Program-made: the position numbers and the translations under genes
Notes under the pieces: model-generated
What the model was told of the DNA's origin: nothing
Seen by the model: the letters and a program-made list of their open reading frames with translations, nothing else
Databases searched by the model: none
Shown: piece after piece, positions 36,401 to 48,400 of the stretch
Layout: each line of letters opens with the position of its first letter
How positions within the stretch are numbered: position 1 is the first letter of the stretch
Assembly: GCF_003590095.1 (NCBI RefSeq)
Contig: NC_039480.1
Coordinates: forward strand, 14,051,328-14,115,327
From: Trichoplusia ni
Taxonomy: Eukaryota > Arthropoda > Insecta > Lepidoptera > Noctuidae
Length of the DNA stretch: 64,000 bases
Direction: 5' to 3'

Positions 36401-39400
36401 TATACTCGACAAAACTGTTGGAAGTTTGTAAACTAAAGAAAATACATATTCTAGCTACGGTCTTGAAGTTCCGTTTTGTAATGCAATAATTATTATAATA
36501 AAATGATTTGTTAATAAAATGAATAAGACGAGTAGTATTATCGTCCGTAAGGTATTAGTTGGCTAGCAACATATGCGTGTGTCCCTCCATTATTTACAGT
36601 TCACAGGTAATCAATCCTTATCAGAATTTTTACGACGAGCTATTTATAATGTCGGGATCGTTGATTTAGATCATCGCCAATCAATTCCCACGATTCGCAT
36701 GCTCATGTGAAAGTATTAGTTTATTGGATATCTTGTTAAAAACTCCTATCACCTTATCAATACGTTTTCCCATGCCAGCTATTCTTTGCGAGACTTTTTT
36801 GACGTCTATTTGCATACAATATTATCTGTCTTTCGATTTATCTTGTGTGAGATATTTATTTGGGTAATATTTGGGACACTTTGATGAGAAAGATATCATG
36901 GTTGACAAGTGTTTGTGTACGTTGTACTTTTAACAATTTGAGGCAAGATAAAAATATTTTTTATTTTTAAAAGTTTTTTTAAAGATTGTCTTTACACGAA
37001 AATTAAGTTTCCTTGTTTCATAATTACCTAATGCAGTAAGACCTTATTTATTGCAAATATATAAAACTATTTGAAAATTGTTGACAAGATTTTACATCTC
37101 AATTTGAGCTCTAAGCTTAACTGACGTTGGTTGCCGTTTTCAATTTAACAACAAATGCAAAACGACTATAAAACTGTCAGTATTATGATATTGCTACACG
37201 ATTTTTATACCATCTTCCTTGAAAAGTATTCATGAGACGTAGACGCAAATGGAGTCGTGTCCAATCAAAAATGATAAAGCGTCCCTTCGACACGAACAGC
37301 GGAGATTTAATATACTTAGTTATTTAAATGAGTGCTAGGAGTGCATGATCTTTGAGATATGCACAAGGAATGAGAAATGTCGCCCCTCAGGCTCCGCATA
37401 ATTGCGTGCTTTCCAAATTACATGTAATTGGAGCTGTGTTTTACTGAGCTCGCGTGTTTTACCTTTTAAATTACTTTGTTTGTTTATTTGCCTAGTTATA
37501 AAATTATACAGCATTTTGATCACATTAAATGTCGAGCAAGAATAAAAGTAGAAGTCATGGAAATATTTTTTGCACTATTAGCGTTTAGAATAGTTACATT
37601 AAATGCCGACGGTTATGAATGGCAGCAACTATTTATGTTGCGCAGAGGTCAGCATGTTTTGAATAAAACAGATTATTTACGTTTGTCAGCATGTGTACAT
37701 ATGTGCTGCGCCGGCGTCGGCAGCGGTGGCGGCGGTGACGTCGCTGGCGCCGGCACATGCGCACTCAGCCCAATTCAGGGCCAAACTTCAAGCCTCAAGT
37801 ATTATCCACAAAAAACATTTTCTACGCTCAAACCAATTTATAGGCGACACTTATCCTAATATAATCTAGAACGGATATGCCATATTATAAATTGCAGTTT
37901 CTTGCGCTTGCTCCTATATTGGTGTAGGTGGGACCCTGCCTGTGATATAAGAAATTCAATAAATTACATCTCCATACTTGAGTAATTTATACGTTTCATG
38001 TTTTTGTGCTTTTAAGTTTGGTAAGGCGGACATAACGCTTTTTTTATTTACATTTTTCTGTTTATGGAAAGAGAATTATTTTGAAGATTTTGCTTAAGAT
38101 TGCCTCTTTTAGAAATTGAATGATAACGGAATTTTTAAAACAACTTTGATGAACCAAATTTTATGTAGACTTACCAGTCTAGACAGACATCCACTCAGTT
38201 TTTAGGTTATTAGAAAAAAAAAATGAATAGCTATGGATACGATTTCTAATTGCGTATAAATTATGCGTGTATGCCACTTATATCATTCGGGGTAAGTACG
38301 CAACACTCAACAAAGTTGACTGCAAATTCATGCCACTTACACATGTATTAATTTAACGAAATCAGGCACAACGACTGTTTTAGCTTTTTAAGTATCAGTA
38401 ACATTGTGTTAATCTTTTCTCAGTAAGATAAGGGGCTCTACCACCACGTTTTAAGTAAAATTATTGTACATGTGGAAGAGAGATGAGACATACGCCATGT
38501 ATTGAGTGGTAGAGCCTCAGATTTATTCAACGTTTTTTTCTACTTCGGTACATATTTACATGCAGTAGGTAATAGTGAACTTCCAGGTTTCTTTATGTAC
38601 TTTGGTATGTAACACGTTTGTCGTGTCGTGCCTGTTTACAGAGCTAGTTAGCGCAATGATTGGATGAGATGACTTAGCACCTAGTATGGACATAGAAATG
38701 CCCGCTAGTACATATGTAATGCTAAAGCAAATAAGGTGACTGACTAAGTCCAAATTGTTAAACTTTATTCTAAGTCAGCGTCTTCAATTACATGTGACTA
38801 AGTTGTGCGGAGAAATCAAAATGTTTTTATTATTATATTGATATCATGAATCAGCCATAAATTCCTGCAATCCCTTACAGAACTACGGTTACAAGCATTG
38901 TTTCATTTATCAGATGCTGCTATTTGCTACTCGCTCCTTATTCACAAAATCGCGATAAATCCATAACAATTTTGTTTATAGCTATCAATTGATTTACAAG
39001 GTGCGGAATAGCAATTACCTCCGTATTTCTTAGCAGCTGACAGAGGGGCGCCCACGCGTCCCGCACGAGTTCTGCTCTATTATACAATCAGGACGAATCA
39101 GCACATGGGACGGCGCTCGGCGACGACTGCGACTCACCACGCACCGCCAGCCACGGAGGTCAACCTCACTGCGCTGTCCAAGGCTAGCTTAACATGGACC
39201 TAATTACGCCGTTATGAACTCAACCAACCATCTACACATTACAAACCTTATCAATCGATGTATACCCACGGCTACGTACTGCGCATCAAACAATTTTCTA
39301 GGCCTGCCCACGTCAATTACACTATTTTACACTAGATCGTGCCTGGCATGTCATTATTGTGATTGTTTCCTGGCAATTCTCGTTGTATGAGTCTATAGAT

Positions 39401-42400
39401 GCCATAACTATAATTGACTTGAGTTATATTGTAAAAACCACGTAGCAAAATAATGGTAGCTTAAATGTTTGAAACCGATTCGAAGATAGAAAACGACTGT
39501 CGCGGACTGGACCGAAATGCTGTGTTCTCATTTTAACGTGCGTAGCCGAAGGCGAGGCGAGTTTCTCTCGATGATCAATAGAGTTGATCGCTGAGCATTA
39601 TATCGAGTTGTATTGTCGGGCTGGTATCGGCATATGAATACAATAGCACGCACGTGCTGCGTCGTCGCCCGCGGCGTCCGCCCCTACCATTGTCCAGCCA
39701 GCCATTGTTTCACGGAAATCCTCCGTACATGTCTTGACACTCAGTTATATCCTATTTTGATAATATTATCATAAGCGCTTGCTTAGTCACCGCAGGTAAT
39801 ACAATAAGTTAATACAGGATAGTGTTGTATAAAAAGTAATTGTAATTATTAAACAGGCTGACACAGGTGGCCAATATAACTTAAATAAAACATTTACATT
39901 CAGATCATTAGTGATGGCGTACGTTTTATTACCGTATTTATTATACTACGCAAAGTTTTAAATTCAGTTCAGTCGATGATCATAATTTATAAAAGCAAAC
40001 TTTCATGATTACGTCTTCAGGTAGGCAGTATCTGCGTGTCGTACCGTTATTATTGTAGTTCCTTATACAGTCCAACAAACATAATACAGCGGCTACTGTT
40101 TAGGCAAGTCACAAAGCGGTTAGACAACTAGATCACGGAACTGTTTTGCTTATGTAGCTGTTCCCCGCAAACCGCGCAGTTCTACTTTGACCTACAATCG
40201 AAAAAACCTACAGAGTGCCTGGCGAGGCCTTTGTGCGCGAGAGCATTCAATTCTTATAAGATAACCTTGTTTGTGTGGGTGAGCTTAAAAGCTTATAAAT
40301 CTTGGTTGTAAAGGTGTGTATGTGTGCGTTCGGGGACTTGACAAGAGCAACTCGATAGCGACACAATGGTTGAACGGCATATTACCATATTGTAAGAGCC
40401 GGCAGTAAAACTTGTTTTATGTTAGTGCAACGAATATACTGCTTTATATACGGAATTATCGTCAATGCTTGTCCGCTGCAAATATTATATTTTTATGATC
40501 AAATAAAACAAACCAGAGCTTTACATTTTGCGATTACCATTATAATGAGAACGTTTTGAATGTTGATCTGTATGAGTCTTTAATTTATGCTACATTAAGT
40601 AACAAAAGTACAAAAAAGGAATTTATGCTTTTCATATACAATTTGTATATGGCAAGGAACAATACGCGGCGCGTGGGCAGCTCAGGCTGTGTAGTCGCCG
40701 TTAGGGCTACCACATCAACTGTTCTGATTTAAGAGGAAAAAAACACGTACGTTTTATTAGCCATACCAGTTAAAAACTATAAGTAATTACCTGGTAAATA
40801 ATAACAATTTAAATAAGTACTGTTCTGCATACTATAAAATTACTGTAAATATAAAAAGTACCGATACCTTCTTAACCTGCCTTGCAACTTTTGCTGTTAT
40901 TGCATTAATTAATCACTTTAAAACAGAGTAGTTGTAAATTGTGTATCACTCCAAATGAGGCATTTTGAATGTGATATTAATCTCAAGCATAATGTCCGCT
41001 TGTCTATGCCGACGCGCGACGGGACCAACGTGATACAATATCACAAAAATTGTTCTATCCTTTTTTTTAAGTCACAAAAAGTTAGTACAACCCTACAAGT
41101 GACGGGCTAGGGGCTACGATAGAAGTTGAACGCACGCGACATTGTTATCTCAGCCAGGTTTGGGCGAGAATAAATAAAACTCTTCGTAGAAAAACACACA
41201 TTTATTTTATTATTCTGTCAAGCTGTTGTAATGTCGCGATAACGCTTTATGGGACCTGTTATCGTGCACTAACGAACTTTCTACGCAACCTCTTCTAAGA
41301 TGAGTACAGGCTATAACTCATGACAATCAAAATATTCTTAAGAACTTTTGGATCTTTCCGTTACAAACTTAAATTCGACCAATTCCTGTAAATTAGAAGA
41401 CAATATTAGATATTTTATTTACCTAGTCATAAACTTACGATTTACATAACCTGTCCGATTGTTAAGTTTTTTTCTAATGAGGTATCCTAATGGAATGGTA
41501 ATTCTCATCGTATGTTTTTGTAGCTTTTGGCATATAAACACGAATACGTTAAAAATTAAATTTATTGCTTGGTAATAATATTTTATAGGAATGTCTAAAA
41601 CGCAATTTTTATCAAAAGTGGAAAACACTGCTAATGTGCGACCGGCTATCATCTTGATATTCCGAGAGATATTCAAAGTTCAAAATACCGGTTCCCCGTC
41701 CATCAAATTATGCCTTTACGTACATAAATATGAATAATTTTAATTGATTTACAAATCAAATTTAATTGATCAAAAGCTATTACAACTGTTTCTAAATTTG
41801 ATTAAATTTTCATATTGCTATGCACATATCACTCGTGCCTCGAATAAAATAATTTAGAGACTAATTGGACAGCGCGCGTGACTCCATTTTAGCCGTAAAT
41901 CTTATGTTTTATGAGAGGGACAGATAGCTGTATGGTTATGGAGTAAGAGAGAGAGGTGTGTAAGGGTGACGTTAAGGTACATTAGCAGCTTTTAGTTCGG
42001 TATCGGCGCCCGCGTCATTTGCCTTGTAATGGCCCGGGATTGCCTCAATTTGAATCTGCCGACAATCATCTTTTTGTACACTTTGCTGGCTAATGGATCA
42101 CGGTTGCTCTATTCTTTGTTGTTGCTTTATGCGTGCATTAGTTGGGAATATATTACTTATTAATGTCTGAAAATGAAGGACCCAAATTTACATTTCAATA
42201 ATAAGAATGATTAAACTCGAAATCTTTTATTAAGTAACTTCTTTTCGCGCACAACAAATGTTTCAAATGTACAAAAACTGAAACAAAACGCTTAGCGGTT
42301 TTTAGCTACAAACGTCGTTTAATTTTGCACATTAAAATTTGGAAACAGCATTTGATTATGTTCCAATAGTTAAAGTTATGAAATATAAACCGTAGAATGT

Positions 42401-45400
42401 GGCAGTTAACACCCCTCGGCACAGATTTTTTGTAATTCTGTTTGGAAACAAGAAAAAGAAATCTATGCGCTTTTTGTGAGCATTGTTTTTGTGTGTTTGT
42501 CTTAGCGCGCCGATAGCGACGGCGACAGGGCTCCTAAACTTGCAAGTTTATACTTTTTATAAACTTCGGGTAGCTTCAGTAATTTAACTTGCGCAGATAA
42601 CACTGCCCAGCGAATGTCTTCTAAATGATTTCGCTTCTACAGTGAAAAATACTGTGTAGTAAAAACGTTGAGTCAACTAATGTAGGGGAAAAAGTAATTT
42701 ATATTTTCACTTTTATAGTAAGGTTACAAATAACCAAATAGATATTGGTCACCTTATTTTTTGAACGTTTCAAGATCAGGTAGTAACCCTTTTGTGTTAA
42801 AAGGTCGTCAACCCCTGTACAGGGGTAAACATCTACCTACCACCACGTGTGTTCGTATACGACCACATGAGCCCCACTTGTTGCTAATGCTATTAATTAC
42901 TTATTTACAAAACATATTTTTCAACGTTCGCCCATTAGTAGGGATTAAGGAAGTCCCTCGATGACGTGAAAGTAGGATATGATGCGACAGAACACCGTCG
43001 CCGTAATAAAAGAAAATCGATGCGTCAGACAAGCCCAACGTTTGATTAATGCTCTGTGTTGTTGGGACACAGGGGACCTATTTAAACGATCTGTGTAGGT
43101 GTAACATGAGATGTATCGTCTCGGATTCATGAGTACGTCGTCTCGATATTGCTGAGCAAAGTATATTCAAGTTGTTTTTATAGCCTTAGGCCCAATGTTA
43201 GTGCCAATAAATGTACGCTTGTACTAGGTGCTCGTAAACAGAATAAATTTCGCTTCAGTGCTAGAGAAACTCTAGAAATTGAAATAGCTTTCAAAAGATC
43301 TTCTTCTTATAAGTTCTAATTGAGCATTGTATGGAATGCCATTGGTGATAGCTAGTAAATAAGTGATTGCAAAGATCTCATTCAAATGCATGAGTTGACG
43401 AGACAAGGCGAGGAAGTGTCGACATGTATTTGTCTGAGGCACGGCGAGACGTAGGCCACACAGACAATGCACTCTAACATAAAAGCAGCGTCGTGCTTTT
43501 ATTGGCCGGCCATGTAAAATCTTTACGTGGCATCTTTTATAGTGCGGTGTGTCGTATAACTCGTATATTTTAGCTTTATGGCGTGTGGTTGAGTCGCCGT
43601 GGGCCGGGCGGCCGGTGCGGCGCGGCGGCGGCGTGGGCGCTACTCCAGAATCGAGGCCCACGTGCCTGATCGCAGATACAATTGTCCGCTCACGGCTTGT
43701 TTATGGGAGCACTTCGAGATACCGACGAGAAATGACACCTCGATCGCGTGCCTTAATCTACCACTCCCTCGCCCGCTACGAACTTTCATCTAGATTTTGC
43801 GTTGATCCAGTTTAATACATTTCAGACCGGTACACATTTTGCAGTACAGAACAAGTTTTGAACTTCATTGCCAAACTGATTCTGTGAAGTAAAAACTTTA
43901 ATGTTTGTTTGCGTATCGGATTTCAGTAAAACAGTTAATAAGTAATTACCCATGCTTCTGTCAATGACAACCATAATACATTTCTTTGTGGTATATAATT
44001 TTCATACTATAAGGACCGGCGGTTGAGGCAGAATCGGCTCATAAAAGCGTAGTGGCACCAAGTGGTAGCAATTTGGTTGTGTTTTAATGCTTTTTATTGG
44101 ATGAAATAAATGGAGTCGCTCGACAGTGTCGCGCTGGAAACGGAATACGTAATGAGCTTTCTGATAAATTAATGATACGGTAGCAGGGATCCAATCAAAT
44201 CACCCAAATATGATAAAGACAACATTTTGATATTGCTATTTATAAACTACTAGGCTGTTGTAATACATTATATTGTTTTAGTTATGCACTTATGACAAAT
44301 AATAATATTAAAAAATTGTAAATTGTATTTCTTCGCTGTTTTTTACTCAATAACTTAATTGTATTCTCATTGCAAAACGCAAAACACTAAATGTGTATTT
44401 CTTTTCAGTGGTCTGACCTCAACGACTGAACGCGCAGTAACTCCGGTGTACCTGCGCTGCCGCGAGGGGAGCATCTCTTGGGTGTATCCCCGCGGAGCCC
44501 TGCGCCTGCTGTTCAGGCCGCCGCTGCCGGCAGACGAGCGAGACTTCAGGGTCTGTGTCAGGGTGATACGCCGGCCCGACCCGCCCGACCTGTTCCATAC
44601 GCTGCTGCTTAATGATACAGGTAACTTGAACTTTGCCTTTTATTAAACAAGTTGTTCAACACCATACCGATCACACCATACATCATAAAGACCTAACGAG
44701 TTTATCTAGTATTTTAGATATGAGAGCAGGCAGTATATTCGGCTGTTATAACGACATAAGTAAAAAAATGTCTTTTGATTAAGGGAACTGACTTCTCCAT
44801 AGCTGTTTAATTCTTATCTAATAAGTAAACCATTTTTTACAGAAGTCCCGGAGCGGTTTCCTGCGAGACTGTTCGTGGAAGGCGCTCGCCGACTAGTTCC
44901 TCTGTATGCGCCTAACGACAATGACCCGAGGGAACTACGCTGCTTCCGAAGTCGACACGGTCGGGCCGCTCTCTACGTGGAGGCGGAACCTGAAGACGGT
45001 CCTCAAAGGAGAGAAGCCACCTTCAAGTACGAAGCGAGGCCGCTTGTGAGGAGACACGACCCTTCCACTGCGGACTGCAGGCCGTGCTCCGAGTCGGAGC
45101 TAGAGCTCGCCTTCTGCACCAGCGACCTCGGTGAGACCTCCCGCACTATCTCATTACTATTGTAGCTGTCCCTACACCGCAATAATGAGTTATCACAAAA
45201 CCAGGAGCCCTGGCCGCTGAATGTTAATAAACCCGCGCCTACGCCGGCCGCACAGTAATTTGTCGCCATCACCGAGATTCCTCGCGCCTCAAATTATATT
45301 AAACGTTGTTACACTTGAATATAATTTTCTTCGCTTAACTACCACGAAGTATTTACTCAGCCAACGCATAATTCTGTTGGAATATTTTCGAACTTTAAAC

Positions 45401-48400
45401 AATGTTGTATTTTTACGCAAATGTATGCAACCGAAAAAGGTTTACGCATTGTTTGTGAGGCCTTTTGCGTCGCCGCTAAGTGCAAGCCGCCGTTGTAAAG
45501 CTTAGATTGCATTTTATACCGGTTATGAGTCACGGAAGCTTTTGCATATTAGCGTCGCGTTGTGCGAGCCGGGATGAGCTGCTTAGATTCAATTTACGTC
45601 CGTAACGACGGCGTCCGACAACTGTATACCGGATAGACTGGTGCATGGGCACGCGACGCGGCGGGGAGTTAATGTTAATAGTTTTTTCTGGTTTGATAAA
45701 TTATAATAGTTGAGGAGTTATGTCACTGCAGCGCATGCGTCCCGCCGCGCCGCCCGCGCACCCACGTTATTAGCCGCCTCCAACACGTATCATTGATTTT
45801 TTGTTTGTCATTCAACAACAAAAAAATACACGTATTTTTTACAAAACCAACGTACGTGTTAAGGTTCTTTGTCAAGTAGAAATGACAAGCTATTGTTAAA
45901 TTGTCAAGAAAGGGAAAAATATTATCCGATTGTTTCTACGGACGTATTAGAATAAGTAATTTATGAATCTTTGGTTAAACGGAGAGAGAATTGTTTATGA
46001 AAGAATTGAAGCAATAAATAAGTTTCAACAAGCGAAGGTAGAATATAAGTGAACATTGTTTTTTATTTGATTTTAACACTAGCTTACAATTAACATAAGT
46101 TGTCTTGATAGCACGGCGTCAGATGATGGCTCGTTAGTGGACCTTCTATGTAATTATCGTCAGTCAGGCCGCGGGTTGATGACCGTTAACCAAAGACTTG
46201 GACTATTCACTTATCTATCTCAAACAAAAGCTGGCTTTGAAAAAATACGGCTACATTTTGCGCTTACTCATAGACGAAACAAAAAATGTACCGAACAATG
46301 GCGACATCGTGATTAATATCTGTAGCCCGTAATAAATAGCGAATCTCTGTCGCGAGTGGTGGTACAGTCGACCACACAATACCAACACTTTGACAAAAAC
46401 AACGCTTTTATGTCAATTGTTTAAGGTCGATTTTCGTATGTTTCGAGTTACGTTCTTTTGGTTGATCTTACTTATAGTTAGTGAGCGAGTTGCATTGTGT
46501 TCTAGTTTTATTACTGTTAGTGTTCTGGCTACGGAGATACTTAAGAGATTGAGGAAAATGGTTTCGTGTAGAACAAAGCTTTAAGTTTTGTATAGCCATT
46601 CGTTAAAATAACATACATTGTCCTCCGAGTAATAGAACTTGCTTCTTGAAGTTACTTTATTCTAAGTGCGGTATTAAATTATTATTCTAAAATTGTTCTG
46701 TATACGTATGCGTTAATTAGAATCTTTATGACATCTGAACTTTAAATATGAATAATAAAAGGCCTTACTGACTCAATTGTGTTTTCAAAACACGCTTTTT
46801 AGATAGCCCAGTAATTAAACTTTACAACTCCCTAATTTGTTTGCGCCATAGCTATGACTATAATTAACAAAACTTTGAACACAAATGATGAACAAATATA
46901 TGTATTGATAAATAATGAGAGATACATATTTTATCATATTTAAATAATTGTCTCATTAGTTTTTTATCTAGAATTTTGGTAAACCAGTATTAAAAAAAAT
47001 AAGTTGGCATTAAAATATAAAGTAGTCCAATATAAATTAGAAATCTTGATTTGACTTTTATACGCAATGGAATGTAACGTGATATGAGAAATAAAATATT
47101 TATAGTGTTAACTGATTGTATCTGCATTAAACTTAGATATAAATAATGAATAATTTGTATACTAATACAAAACGTGAGATCGTGTGATGTGGAGCCAAAT
47201 ACCGACACTACGCAAACTTGTATCAAACGGATGTATGTTTTACAAATGTTTGTGCCAAATTTAAGCAACTATTTCGATTGACAACAAACTTTTGTGTGTT
47301 TTACATGTTTGGGTCATGTTTGTTACACTTTGATACGCATTCTAGGCCAAACTTTGCCGAATTTGCCGGCATGCCCTAATTGTCTTTACACCTGTACATT
47401 CCAATATTGCCGTCGATAACTTCGCCATATTTCTGCATAAGCTCTGAAGGTCATAAACCGAAATAGGGTCATAATATAATCCCAAGATAACCTATGAATG
47501 TAGTATGTACAGAGATATTAACAATTTTTTCCCATCTTTCCAGTGTCTCGAGGTGTGATAATTTCGAGCGAGTCTCGTGAGGATTTGGACACGACACAGT
47601 TGACTGTGCGACTGACCAAGCTCATCCGGGCGACCTCTGGTGGCGAAGCGAAAGACAAGCATGATTTAGAACAAGAGGATGATTACTATAGGTAAGGAAC
47701 CTTATAAATTATCTTAGGATAAAGCTCATGTAGCAAATAAGTTAGATAAATTAAGTAGAAATACTCGTATTGCTAGCCGCCACTTTTCTCGGTAGCCACG
47801 CATTGGTCCTGAAAGTCTGAGGGGCACTTAGGAAGCGGGGTATGGCGGGCGAATCAGGGCGCTGATTAGTATCAAATATGACTTTCGAAAAATGTGACTT
47901 AGGAGCCTAATTTGGATAAATGATTTTTGATTTGATGGGTCAAGTCATCCTATTACGTTACGCTTTCCACACTTCCTTAATAACAAATTGGTAAAACTAG
48001 TGGTAAAAACTAATTTCAAAATCGATTGCTACGAAATATTTACTAAATGGTTTACTCAATTAAAAAATGATAGTTATATCAAAAGTTCATAACTAGATCT
48101 CTAAGCAATTAAGTGAAAGCTACATTAGACATAGTGTAGAAACATACCTATATGAACTAAAAATTTCTCTCTATACTTTTATATATGTAGGTATATTCGT
48201 ATCCTCCATGTTTTATGAGTAAGGCATTAAAAAGTAGATAGCTGTGTAATTGCACTCCCCGCGTAGATAATTGCGAATAACCTCTTATGTAACCCATTAG
48301 TGAGCTGATTACGAAACCGTGTTGCAGCGACGACGTATTTCTAGTTTTTGTTAAGTGCTGTCGAAAAGTATTGTATTCGTAGCTTTTTATGAAGATTGTG

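Larger units (their letters stand above)
34501..44408. other. Meteorin-like intron 1, 3' part
   Basis: Long AT-rich sequence with GC islets at 37690-37790, 39035-39190, 39530-39740, 42000-42060 and 43580-43670. It contains a miniature inverted-repeat element at 38434-38516 and a 101-codon frame at 37557-37859, both described elsewhere. No supported exon. Confidence 0.5.

Noticed and set aside
43272..43815. Overlapping frames of 129, 88 and 64 codons around a GC islet
   Set aside because: They lie in several frames on both strands over the same GC-rich patch, typical of composition, with no family features.
44875..45272. Minus-strand 89-codon frame over meteorin-like exon 3
   Set aside because: Shadow of the real exon, which has matched splice phases and conserved cysteines.
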